A stretch of 33,809 nucleotides of DNA from contig JAITLC010000101.1 in the NCBI GenBank assembly GCA_031278095.1, positions 1 through 33,809 on the forward strand, given 5' to 3'. Positions within the stretch are counted from its first letter, which is position 1; each line of letters begins with the position of its first letter. The DNA is from Treponema sp. (GTDB taxonomy: Bacteria > Spirochaetota > Spirochaetia > Treponematales > Breznakiellaceae). Both the position numbers and the translations under genes were made by a program. Below, one piece after another: positions 9,199 through 15,999 of the stretch. The notes under the pieces are model-generated. The model had not been told where the DNA came from. It searched no databases and saw nothing but the letters and a program-made list of their open reading frames with translations.

Positions 9199-9513
9199 GT
9201 AAAAATCTAACCGAAGCGGGTAGTGGAATCTCACGGTAAAATCTAACCCTGGAATTCCGGGTACTCAACGGTACGGGGAACACGGTAAACAAAACGGTCA
9301 AGATTTTCAAGAACCGCATCCGGCCTTCTCTGGAGTATGACGATATCCGGAGATTTCTTTTGTTCGATGTGCCGCCTTTCGAGTACCGGGGACATCAGCT
9401 TCCGGCTGTTCGAAAACCCGCCGGAAGGGGGTTTGGGTTCTTTCTCGTAGACCCGCCGTTTTCTCCGGCCCGCCCGGAGTTCGTCGATACCCTATGGTTA
9501 AATTTAACGTGAG
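9199..9513. mobile_element. Decayed IS-like remnant with terminal repeats
   Basis: A GTAAAAATCTAACC-type motif occurs twice in direct orientation at the left (9199-9212 and 9235-9248). Its inverted form, GGTTAAATTTAACGTGAG, lies at 9496-9513 and pairs imperfectly with 9230-9248. Multiple terminal repeats of this sort recall IS21-type ends. Between them one plus-strand frame stays open for 87 codons (9249-9509) and its stop falls inside the right repeat. It has no start codon and no similarity I recognise. The best reading is a deleted insertion sequence or MITE, ending four bases before the next gene's putative start. It fills the 368-base gap between the GH95 gene and the metal permease gene. 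Confidence 0.45.
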
Positions 9514-9516
9514 GCA

Positions 9517-11055
9517 ATGCTGCGGATTGCAAAAAAAAGTATAGCAATATATAGTGTCTGTATGTTCAGCGTATTGATTGAGATGTTTTCATTCACCTTT
9601 CTTGTCCGGGCATTTATTGTGGGCGCCCTTGTTTCCGTCTGCGCCGCGCTTCTCGGGGTAAGTTTGGTATTGAAACGCTATTCGATGATCGGCGACGGGC
9701 TTTCCCATGTTGGCTTCGGGACGCTTGCCCTGGCAACCGCACTGAACGTGGCGCCCCTGACCATTTCCATCCCTGTTGTCATTGCCGCCGCTTTTCTGCT
9801 TCTCCGCCTCAGCGAAAACAGCAAGATCAAGGGCGATGCCGCCATTGCGATTATATCCACGGGTTCGCTGGCCGCAGGTGTAATCGTTATTTCAATGACA
9901 ACGGGATTGAATACCGATGTCTGTAACTATCTTTTCGGCAGTATTCTTGCAATGAGCAGGAATGATGTGTATTTGAGCATCGGTTTGTCGGTAACGGTGC
10001 TTGTCTTGTTTGTGGTGTTTTACAACAAACTGTTTGCGATAACTTTTGATGAAACCTTTGCAAAAGCGGCGGGGGCAAAGGCAGGTCTCTATAACATGCT
10101 CATTGCCGTTTTAACGGCAATCACCATCGTATTGGGCATGCGTATGATGGGAGCCATGCTCATTTCCAGTCTTATTATTTTTCCGGCCCTTGCCTCAATG
10201 CGGATATTCAAAAAATTCAAGACCGTAACGGTTTGTTCCGCCTGCATTTCCGTACTTTGCTTTCTTGCCGGTATAATTGTGTCGTATCTGTATGCAACCC
10301 CGACAGGCGCAAGCGTGGTGATGATAAACATTTTTGTGTTCCTGCTGTTTTGGATACTGTCGGCGCTCAGGCAGTACCTGAAGATCGACACATATGCGAA
10401 AAAACCGGGGCTTCCCGGGGCTGCCGCCGTACTTTCAATACTGCTTGTTTTTTCTTCCGCGGCCTGCAGTAATTACGGCGCGTTTGCCGCTAAAAAAAAT
10501 AAAGCCGGTACTCAGGCGGTAGTTTTACCCGGCGGCAGTTTCTTCGGGGAAAAGAAGGACGACGCTCCGGCGGAAACCGAAATCCTGCCGCCCCCGGCAG
10601 ATCAGGTTCCGGAATATTCAGGCGAATTCCGCAGAAGCGAAGCTGAGCCGGAACAGGGTGCAGGCGAAGCTTCCATTTCGGGTACTGCCCTCATCGAAAT
10701 AAAAGAAAAGATGTTTATAGCCCAGACAAACGACGTTTACCTGAATGCCGAAGACTATTTGGGGAAGACGATCAGGCTCGAAGGGCTCTTTAAAATAGAA
10801 CAGTATGAAGGAAGAGAGGTTCCCTACTGTTTCGTGCTCCGCTACGGCCCCGGTTGCTGCGGGAATGACGGAAACGCCGGGTTTGAAGTGGCCTGGGATT
10901 CCGGTTCCGGAGCCCCCTATCCCGATATTGATGAATGGGTAGAGGCAATGGGGAAGTTGAAATACTACGAGGAAGACGGATACCCATACCTGTATATCGC
11001 ACTGGCCTCCCTCACGGTATTGGAGGAACGTGGAGCCGAATTTGTAACTCAATAA
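9517..11055 (+). CDS. Zn/Mn-type ABC permease fused to lipoprotein-like segment and YcgQ/DUF1980-like domain
   Basis: Residues about 24-285 are a ZnuB/MntB-type (ABC-3) permease with roughly eight helices; KRYSMIGDGLSHVGFG and the MRMMGAMLISSLIIFPALA region are diagnostic. A basic KKPG followed by a hydrophobic stretch and SSAAC (C317) then looks exactly like a lipoprotein signal. A low-complexity linker (330-385) leads to a C-terminal domain (about 395-507) with YLGKTIRLEG, CFVLRYGPGCCG (C447, C448) and a YLYIALASL ending, resembling the YcgQ/DUF1980 C-terminal domain found with zinc-uptake systems. The reading frame is open throughout. An out-of-frame ATG at 10394 beside an A6 run suggests two genes joined by an indel. 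Translation may start at 9562 (MFSVLIEMF), which fits normal permease N-termini better than 9517. The ATPase and binding-protein partners are absent; an IS remnant lies directly upstream. Confidence 0.75.
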   Translation: MLRIAKKSIAIYSVCMFSVLIEMFSFTFLVRAFIVGALVSVCAALLGVSLVLKRYSMIGDGLSHVGFGTLALATALNVAPLTISIPVVIAAAFLLLRLSENSKIKGDAAIAIISTGSLAAGVIVISMTTGLNTDVCNYLFGSILAMSRNDVYLSIGLSVTVLVLFVVFYNKLFAITFDETFAKAAGAKAGLYNMLIAVLTAITIVLGMRMMGAMLISSLIIFPALASMRIFKKFKTVTVCSACISVLCFLAGIIVSYLYATPTGASVVMINIFVFLLFWILSALRQYLKIDTYAKKPGLPGAAAVLSILLVFSSAACSNYGAFAAKKNKAGTQAVVLPGGSFFGEKKDDAPAETEILPPPADQVPEYSGEFRRSEAEPEQGAGEASISGTALIEIKEKMFIAQTNDVYLNAEDYLGKTIRLEGLFKIEQYEGREVPYCFVLRYGPGCCGNDGNAGFEVAWDSGSGAPYPDIDEWVEAMGKLKYYEEDGYPYLYIALASLTVLEERGAEFVTQ

Positions 11056-11069
11056 CCGGCTTGACGACT

Positions 11070-12095
11070 CTAATACGCTACTTCTACCGGCTCCCGTTTT
11101 TCGGCGCTTTCTATGATCGCAAGAATCGCCAGGCTTGCATTAGCGGCGTCTTCAAGGCTCACGATAAAATCGTCCCCGCCGATAAGGCGGTCAATAAAGC
11201 TGCGGATACTCTCATATGCAAAGCCCTTTACCGCACCGTGAACACTGTTGCGCACCAGCACATCGGGCACCGTTGTTGCAGAATCGGTGTACTTCTGAAT
11301 CATGTTATGATGACTGGCGTCGATGGCGATCATGCCCTTGTCCCCAAGAACGGTACATTTAAGATCGTTCACATTTGGATTGCCATTGGGATCGATCCAG
11401 CCGTTCTCCATCTGGGCAATGCAGCCGTTTTCAAATTCCAGGGTGGAGAGGTATGTATCCACCGTATCCACGCCCATGTTTTTCAGTACCCCGCATGAGG
11501 AAACCGCATAGACCCGCTTTACCCTGCTCCCCAGAAGCCATGAGAGCGTATCAATACTGTGGCTCCCCAGAAACCAAAGAATCGAAGAAGAAGCCGACCA
11601 GGAGAGCATGTCTGTTGCAACCCACTTTATGTCATTCAGCCGGAAGTAGCCGGTTTTCAGGTTTCCCAGTTCCCCCGCGTCGATGGCCTGCTTCGCAAGG
11701 GCAAAGGGTGGGCTCCAGCGGTTATGAAGATCCACCATGGCGCGTACATGGTTTACCTCAACCGCTTCCATGATGCGCTTTACATCATCCCTGCTCGTGG
11801 CCAAAGGCTTTTCTATGAGAATATGCTTCCCCGCTTTGGCGCACTTTACCGCAATGTCCGCATGGAGAAAATCGGGAGTTACGATGGAAACGGCGTCGCA
11901 GGGACATTCCGCCAGCATACGGTCTACGGAATCGTATAAACCGTGGATACCGTATTTTTCCGCAACAACGGCAGCCTTATCCCTATTTGTATCGCAGATC
12001 CCCGCCGTTAGCGCCAGGGGATGCTCCCGGAATATTCCGGCATGGGTATCTCCCCAGACACCCGCTCCCACAATCGCCATTCGTACTTTTTCCAT
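11070..12095 (-). CDS. Gfo/Idh/MocA family NAD(P)-dependent oxidoreductase
   Basis: The 341-residue protein has an N-terminal Rossmann fold beginning with AIVGAGVWGDTH (residues 7-18). The family's EKP motif is at residues 95-97, with K96 the expected catalytic or substrate-binding lysine. A C-terminal alpha/beta substrate domain follows, including HNRWSPP near 133 and GSHSIDTLSWLLGS near 177. These enzymes oxidise or epimerise sugars, inositols or sugar acids. The ATG is supported by an AAGGAGGAAT ribosome-binding site. Its 3' end meets the metal permease gene tail to tail with a gap of only 14 bases and no terminator. A hairpin repeat separates it from the J-domain gene upstream on the same strand. 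The sugar substrate cannot be read from the sequence. Confidence 0.88.
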   Translation of the reverse strand: MEKVRMAIVGAGVWGDTHAGIFREHPLALTAGICDTNRDKAAVVAEKYGIHGLYDSVDRMLAECPCDAVSIVTPDFLHADIAVKCAKAGKHILIEKPLATSRDDVKRIMEAVEVNHVRAMVDLHNRWSPPFALAKQAIDAGELGNLKTGYFRLNDIKWVATDMLSWSASSSILWFLGSHSIDTLSWLLGSRVKRVYAVSSCGVLKNMGVDTVDTYLSTLEFENGCIAQMENGWIDPNGNPNVNDLKCTVLGDKGMIAIDASHHNMIQKYTDSATTVPDVLVRNSVHGAVKGFAYESIRSFIDRLIGGDDFIVSLEDAANASLAILAIIESAEKREPVEVAY

Positions 12096-12129
12096 TATTC
12101 CTCCTTGTTTTAATTCTTAACAACCGATC

Positions 12130-12157
12130 TTGTTCCAAAAACTGAAATTTTGGAACA
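12130..12157. repeat. Hairpin repeat, family B copy 1
   Basis: The arms TGTTCCAAAA (12131-12140) and TTTTGGAACA (12148-12157) pair perfectly around a 7-nt loop. Flanking sequence (CTTG before, GCCTCAC after) is shared with other copies at 22302-22348 and 25395-25424. It lies between two minus-strand genes and could end transcription of the J-domain gene. Confidence 0.8.
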
Positions 12158-12168
12158 GCCTCACAAGT

Positions 12169-12699
12169 CTATTGCCCGGAGTACCACTTCTCTATGCGAT
12201 CCCATGCGGCGTTTATCCGGGCGCTTTTTTCGGTAGCCTTCCGCATATTGCCCGTATGCCCCGCATGGCGGTCAGGATGGTGTATCTTTAAGAGTTTTTT
12301 GTAGGCGGTCTTGCATTCTTCCAGGGATGCCCCGGCGTCGAGCCCCAGTTCCGCAAAATCCTGCCGCAGTTCTATGGGAACAGGGCTCTCCTCTTTACCC
12401 GTAGCGCTTTTTTTCCGGCTCCCGGCTCCCCGCCTTGCGGAACTGTAATCCGTCCGGGAATATTCGGTGCGGCTGTAATGCTCCCCGCTCCCGGTTTTCT
12501 TATATTCGGTGTACCTGTATTCGGTACGGCTAAAGCCCGTCCCTTTTTTGCCCAGGAATTCATCCAGCTCTTCAAAGGCGGCGTCAAGATCCGGATCCCC
12601 GCTCCTTTTTACCGTATCCGGCTGCCTCCCGAAAATCGACGCTTCATCATCATTCAGGTAGCTTTTTATAACATCCCCAAGACGGTCAAAAATTCCCAT
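12169..12699 (-). CDS. Small DnaJ-domain protein with C-terminal J domain
   Basis: The start at 12699 (MGIFDRLGDVIK) is preferred because an AGGAGG lies about 10 nt upstream; an in-frame ATG at 12723 lacks one. The product is 176 residues. The J domain is at the C-terminus (about 112-170) with the HPD motif at residues 141-143 (KIHHPDRH), which is required to stimulate Hsp70 ATPase. The middle (about 58-95) is a low-complexity run of repeated TEY/TDY units rich in Tyr, Thr and Arg. There are no G/F or zinc-finger domains, so this is a type III co-chaperone. It may have a specialised client, but neighbouring genes give no clue to it. Confidence 0.85.
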   Translation of the reverse strand: MGIFDRLGDVIKSYLNDDEASIFGRQPDTVKRSGDPDLDAAFEELDEFLGKKGTGFSRTEYRYTEYKKTGSGEHYSRTEYSRTDYSSARRGAGSRKKSATGKEESPVPIELRQDFAELGLDAGASLEECKTAYKKLLKIHHPDRHAGHTGNMRKATEKSARINAAWDRIEKWYSGQ

Positions 12700-12766
12700 G
12701 CGTAAACCGCCTCCTTGCGGCATATCAATTTCCTTATGCTCGTGGCCCGAAGGGACATATAAGGCC

Positions 12767-12791
12767 GTTCCGAAACTTCGAATTTTGGAAC
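12767..12791. repeat. Hairpin repeat, family B copy 2
   Basis: GTTCCGAAA (12767-12775) pairs with TTTTGGAAC (12783-12791) with one G-T wobble. It sits in the divergent intergenic region between the J-domain gene and galM, so it probably is not a terminator here. I found no convincing -35/-10 pair for galM in the rest of that region. Confidence 0.7.
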
Positions 12792-12888
12792 AAGTTTAGT
12801 ATACAACAAAGAGAGGGTATCCGCTACCATTTTTACCATAGCTGTAGTATCATACAGGCACAATCAAAATCCATTTAGGAGTATAGGC

Positions 12889-13941
12889 ATGAAAATAACG
12901 AAAAAAACCTTCGGGATCACCGCTACAGGACAGAAAGTGTACCTTTACACCCTCAAGGCCGGGGATCTCTGCCTCTCGCTTTCCAGCTTCGGGGCCACCT
13001 GGACTTCTCTTTCCATTCCCTCCCGTTCGGGGGCGAAGGATGACATCCTGCTGGGCTACCTTTCCCTGGATCAGTATCTCAACAACAAGCCCTTCATCGG
13101 CGCCACGCCGGGCCGTTTTGCCAACCGTATCGGCAATGCCCGGTTCAACCTCAACGGCAGAACCTATACTCTCAATAAAAACGACGGCGGCCACTCCCTC
13201 CACGGCGGGCGGCGGGGCTTTGACAAGTACAACTGGAAGACCGAAGCCTACGAAGACCGCGACGGGATCTTTGTCCGTTTCCGCCTGGAGAGTCCCGACG
13301 GCGATGAAGGCTATCCGGGTACCCTCAAGGCCGAAGTGTGCTACGGCCTCACCAAGTCCAATGAACTTGTGGCAATCTACGAAGCCAAACTCGACGCGCC
13401 TTCACCGGTAAACCTTACCAACCACAGCTATTTCAACCTTGCGGGGGAAGGGAAGGGGGACATCCTCAACCACGAACTTAAAATTTACGCTTCTTCCATA
13501 GTGGAAGCCGATGACGATCTCATCCCCACGGGGAAACTCGTCCCTGTAGCGGGAGGCCCTTTTGACTTCAGCAAGTCCAAGCCCCTGGGTAGAGATCTTG
13601 CCGCGGCCGGAAAGATCAACAAGGGAGCCGCCGGCGGCTACGATCACTGCTTTGTCGTGGACGGGGAACCGGGAAAGATAAGGTCCTGCGTGGATGTTTA
13701 CGATCCCTCTTCCGGCCGTTCCATGAAGATCTCCACCACCCAGCCCGGAGTGCAGCTCTACACAGGCAACCAGCTCGACGGCGTTCCCGGCAAGGCAGGT
13801 TCGGTTTACGGCAAACACGCGGGTTTCTGTTTGGAAACCCAGCACCTCCCCGATTCGCCCAACCATGCCGATTTCCCGTCCTGCATCTACGGCCCCGGCA
13901 AGGACTACAGCGAAAAAACCATTTTTGCCTTTAGCTGGTAG
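12889..13941 (+). CDS. galM: Aldose 1-epimerase (galactose mutarotase)
   Basis: The 350-residue protein matches GalM along its whole length. Signature segments are GATPGRFANRIGNARF (71-86), NDGGHSLHGG with H102, LTNHSYFNLAG with catalytic-acid candidate H179, and GFCLETQHLPDSPN with the probable general base E316. GalM interconverts alpha and beta anomers of galactose and other aldoses, feeding galactokinase. A TTAGGAG ribosome-binding site lies upstream. It is a single gene on the plus strand, divergent from the J-domain gene. Its presence in the same block as GH35-like and fucosidase genes fits release of beta-galactose from oligosaccharides inside the cell. There is no signal peptide. Confidence 0.93.
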   Translation: MKITKKTFGITATGQKVYLYTLKAGDLCLSLSSFGATWTSLSIPSRSGAKDDILLGYLSLDQYLNNKPFIGATPGRFANRIGNARFNLNGRTYTLNKNDGGHSLHGGRRGFDKYNWKTEAYEDRDGIFVRFRLESPDGDEGYPGTLKAEVCYGLTKSNELVAIYEAKLDAPSPVNLTNHSYFNLAGEGKGDILNHELKIYASSIVEADDDLIPTGKLVPVAGGPFDFSKSKPLGRDLAAAGKINKGAAGGYDHCFVVDGEPGKIRSCVDVYDPSSGRSMKISTTQPGVQLYTGNQLDGVPGKAGSVYGKHAGFCLETQHLPDSPNHADFPSCIYGPGKDYSEKTIFAFSW

Positions 13942-13980
13942 AGGAGGAAGCCAAGGGGGGCCTCTTTCCCTGACGCTCAC

Positions 13981-14051
13981 GCAGACTGCCGCCTTTGTTC
14001 TCCGGACCCCCTGCGGCCGCACTCCGTTGCGGCCTACCCCCAGGCGTCTGC
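13981..14051. other. GC-rich structured sequence downstream of galM
   Basis: GGCCGCA (14015-14021) and TGCGGCC (14028-14034) pair perfectly, and outer GCAGAC (13981-13986) can pair with GTCTGC (14046-14051). No T-run follows. It may be a terminator-like structure for galM or the edge of a lost element. I recognise no RNA family in it. Confidence 0.3.
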
Positions 14052-14123
14052 TTCCGGTGCGCTCCTCAAAATTCAAAAGATGCTATCCCGGCCGCTTTGA
14101 GCGGGGAATGGGACATACGAAAT

Positions 14124-14320
14124 TTACGCTATGGAGTTCTCCCTCATCCTGATATAGTCGATAACCTGTTTGGCGTATCTGTCCATAATGTGTCCGGATC
14201 GAGTCTGCCGGGTTCCGCGGCAAATTCAATACCGTTGTAACCGTATTTTTTCAGCCTCATGCAGCTTGTTTCAATATCCTCATTTCCCGCTATCCACCGG
14301 GTCATCGCAATATGGTACAT
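14124..14320 (-). pseudogene. Remnant of a sugar-phosphate isomerase/epimerase-like TIM-barrel gene
   Basis: Reading leftwards from an ATG at 14320, which has a GGGAGA ribosome-binding site, the first 45 or so codons look like the start of an AP-endonuclease-2/xylose-isomerase-type barrel: MYHIAMTRWIAG, then EDIETSCMRLKKYGYNGIEF. The frame then stops. A second frame gives MDRYAKQVIDYIRM and a short tail to TAA at 14124-14126, which looks like the final helix of such a protein. Normal members have about 250-300 residues. The sequence therefore seems to keep both ends of a gene after a large internal deletion and frame change. Its length, 197 nt, is not a multiple of three. Confidence 0.55.
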
Positions 14321-14339
14321 AATATTCTCCCTGTTAATG

Positions 14340-14358
14340 CATGAAACCCCGTTTCATG
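14340..14358. promoter_or_regulatory. Operator-like palindrome upstream of the isomerase remnant
   Basis: CATGAAAC (14340-14347) and GTTTCATG (14351-14358) form a perfect 8-bp inverted repeat with a 3-bp centre, 19 bp before the remnant's ATG. The size and symmetry fit a dimeric repressor site (LacI, GntR or similar). No regulator gene is present in the window. Confidence 0.4.
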
Positions 14359-14589
14359 TTCGATTCGGTTTTTAAGCGTAACATCAATCTTCCCGGTGTT
14401 CCGTTACTATTCCCGCGGTGAAATTTAAAAGGCATCTCATGTTCACGGCGGCGCCCATCTTACTTGCTCTCAGCTATTCTCGGTTTAAGACAGCCGCGAA
14501 CCGCTCGAACAGAAGAGAATTCAGGTAAAAAATAAAGGACGTCGAAGAAACGTTAGTGTCTGTTTGTGCCGTTCATGGTAAACTAAGCA
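14359..14589. other. Intergenic stretch with no recognisable feature
   Basis: About 230 bases between the operator-like palindrome and repeat A2. I see no open frame of convincing composition, no RNA family and no clear promoter. It may be the eroded upstream region of the deleted isomerase gene. Confidence 0.4.
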
Positions 14590-14743
14590 AGCACTGATTT
14601 ATTCAATCGAGAATAAATCAGTGCTGCTTTAATGCGGTATGTGCGCAATGAAATGAGCGCATATACAGGGAAACGCTGATTCGCAGGCCTGGGTTCATAC
14701 CCCGGAGCTTGCTCCTGGGTTCTTCATTTAATCAGCGTTTCCC
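14590..14743. repeat. Composite hairpin repeat, family A copy 2 (inverted)
   Basis: This is the reverse complement of the block at 1524-1639. It contains a perfect 15-bp hairpin (14590-14604 with 14611-14625), a central GTATGTGC hairpin, and perfect 14-bp arms at 14668-14681 and 14730-14743. The last loop has grown to 48 nt: it carries a small GGAGC/GCTCC hairpin (14704-14715) and a 9-bp direct repeat CCTGGGTTC (14688-14696 and 14714-14722). It lies just before the V-ATPase promoter. Confidence 0.85.
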
Positions 14744-14754
14744 TAAGAATTTCT

Positions 14755-14773
14755 GGTTTTGGAACAGGTTCAC
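14755..14773. repeat. Half copy of repeat family B
   Basis: GGTTTTGGAACAGGTTCAC matches the right arm of the full copy at 22302-22348, but the left arm is missing. It directly adjoins the -35 box of the V-ATPase promoter. Confidence 0.55.
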
Positions 14774-14801
14774 TTGAAAATATTTTTCATTCACTTATAA
14801 T
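14774..14801 (+). promoter_or_regulatory. Sigma-70 promoter of the V-ATPase operon
   Basis: TTGAAA (14774-14779) and a perfect TATAAT (14796-14801) are spaced by 16 bases in AT-rich sequence, about 50 nt before the atpE start codon. Confidence 0.72.
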
Positions 14802-14850
14802 AAAAACATACGTATCATGCGGCCGGAGGCCGTCTGCACAAGGGGAAATC

Positions 14851-15462
14851 ATGGATATCCAACTACAGGAACTCATTGATAAAATCAAAAAGGATGCAAT
14901 AGAGTCCGGCTCTGCCGAGGCCGCCCGGATCAGGAAGGCGGCGGAGGGAGAAGCAAAGTCTATCGTTGAAAATGCGAAAAAAGAAGCCGAAGGGATCGTT
15001 TCCAGGGCCAAAATGGATGCCGAAAGGTCGGAAAAGGCCGGAAACGCGGCTCTGGAACAGGCTTCCCGCAATCTGGTGCTGGCCTTCAAGGGCGAAATTC
15101 AGGCCCTTCTGGACAAAATCATCGAAGAGGGTCTCTCTTCCTCCTACGGTGAAGACACCCTCAGGCAGGTTCTCCCCGAAATTCTTAAAACCTGGGCAGC
15201 CAAAGGCTCCGACAGTCTTGATCTTGTACTCGCCGAGGCCGATCTCAAGAAACTGGAAGGCTGCTTCAGGGAGAAACTGGCGGCGGAACTCAAAAAAGGC
15301 GTGGAGCTCAAGAGTGACCGGAACCTTGCGTCCGGTTTCAGGATTGTCAACAAGGACGGTTCGGCTTACTACGATTTTTCCGCAGAAGCGGTGGCGGAAC
15401 TGCTCTCCGCATATCTCAATCCCAGGCTCGCCGGAATACTCAAGACAGCGGCAAAGGGTTAA
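14851..15462 (+). CDS. atpE: V-type ATP synthase subunit E
   Basis: The 203-residue protein has the peripheral-stalk subunit E pattern. A long charged alpha-helix (about residues 1-85) is rich in A, E and K, including ARIRKAAEGEAKSIVENA and AKKEAEGIVSRAK. A globular C-terminal part follows, ending in AVAELLSAYLNPRLAGIL. Subunit E holds the A3B3 head stationary against the membrane part. The ATG follows an AAGGGGAA site. It is the first gene of the operon behind a good promoter, and the next gene starts 3 nt after its stop. No separate subunit G/H partner, normally paired with E in the stalk, is found in the operon. Confidence 0.9.
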   Translation: MDIQLQELIDKIKKDAIESGSAEAARIRKAAEGEAKSIVENAKKEAEGIVSRAKMDAERSEKAGNAALEQASRNLVLAFKGEIQALLDKIIEEGLSSSYGEDTLRQVLPEILKTWAAKGSDSLDLVLAEADLKKLEGCFREKLAAELKKGVELKSDRNLASGFRIVNKDGSAYYDFSAEAVAELLSAYLNPRLAGILKTAAKG

Positions 15463-15465
15463 GCC

Positions 15466-15999
15466 GTGGCCTATTATTTCCTCATGGCACAGCTCCCCAG
15501 CCTCATTTATGGGCAGAATCCTCCTATGAGTTCAGTCCGGTTTCGGGATCTGGCGGAGACGGGTCTGAGCAAGGCCGATGCGGCTGTTCTTCCCTATTGC
15601 AGTCTCAAGCCCCGGGTTATTCCCGGGAAGCTTAACTGCCCCTTCATTTCCGCCTGGTATGAATGGGAAAGCAGCCTTCGTCTCAACCTTGCCCGTTACC
15701 GGGCAGCCAAATTGAAGCGGGAAGGGCCCTCAAATGTCCGGTCCTGCCCTCAGGATGCCGCAGCGGCGGCAAAAGCCGCTTCTTCTCTGGAATCGCCTCT
15801 GGAAGCGGAGTTCCTTCTCGATGAGTTCCGCTGGAAGGCCATCGAATATTTCCAGGGAATTCAATATTTTGACCGTAATACCGTCTATGCCTATCTTCTT
15901 AAGCTCCAGCTCATGGAACGGCGGAGTAGCTTCCGTGCAGAAGAAGGTTTTAATGAATACAAAGGGCTCTATGCCGCCGTAATGGGAGAAAATAAATGA
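15466..15999 (+). CDS. DUF2764 family V-ATPase-associated protein
   Basis: This 177-residue protein lies between subunits E and A, the position of the DUF2764 protein in spirochaetal and related V-ATPase operons. The GTG start at 15466 gives MAYYFLMAQLPSLIYG, the usual family beginning (a hydrophobic YY.L...LP motif); the ATG at 15484 would lose it. The rest is mainly helical, including FRWKAIEYFQGIQYFD and YAYLLKLQLMERR. It overlaps atpA by ATGA, so translation is coupled. The function is unknown. Because these operons lack a recognisable subunit C, a role as a rotor-to-membrane connector has to be considered, but this is inference. Confidence 0.8.
   Translation: MAYYFLMAQLPSLIYGQNPPMSSVRFRDLAETGLSKADAAVLPYCSLKPRVIPGKLNCPFISAWYEWESSLRLNLARYRAAKLKREGPSNVRSCPQDAAAAAKAASSLESPLEAEFLLDEFRWKAIEYFQGIQYFDRNTVYAYLLKLQLMERRSSFRAEEGFNEYKGLYAAVMGENK

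Noticed and set aside
12843-12858. CTGTA-GTATCA-TACAG palindrome upstream of galM
   Set aside because: The arms are only 5 bp and there is no second copy or regulator, so it is too weak to call an operator.
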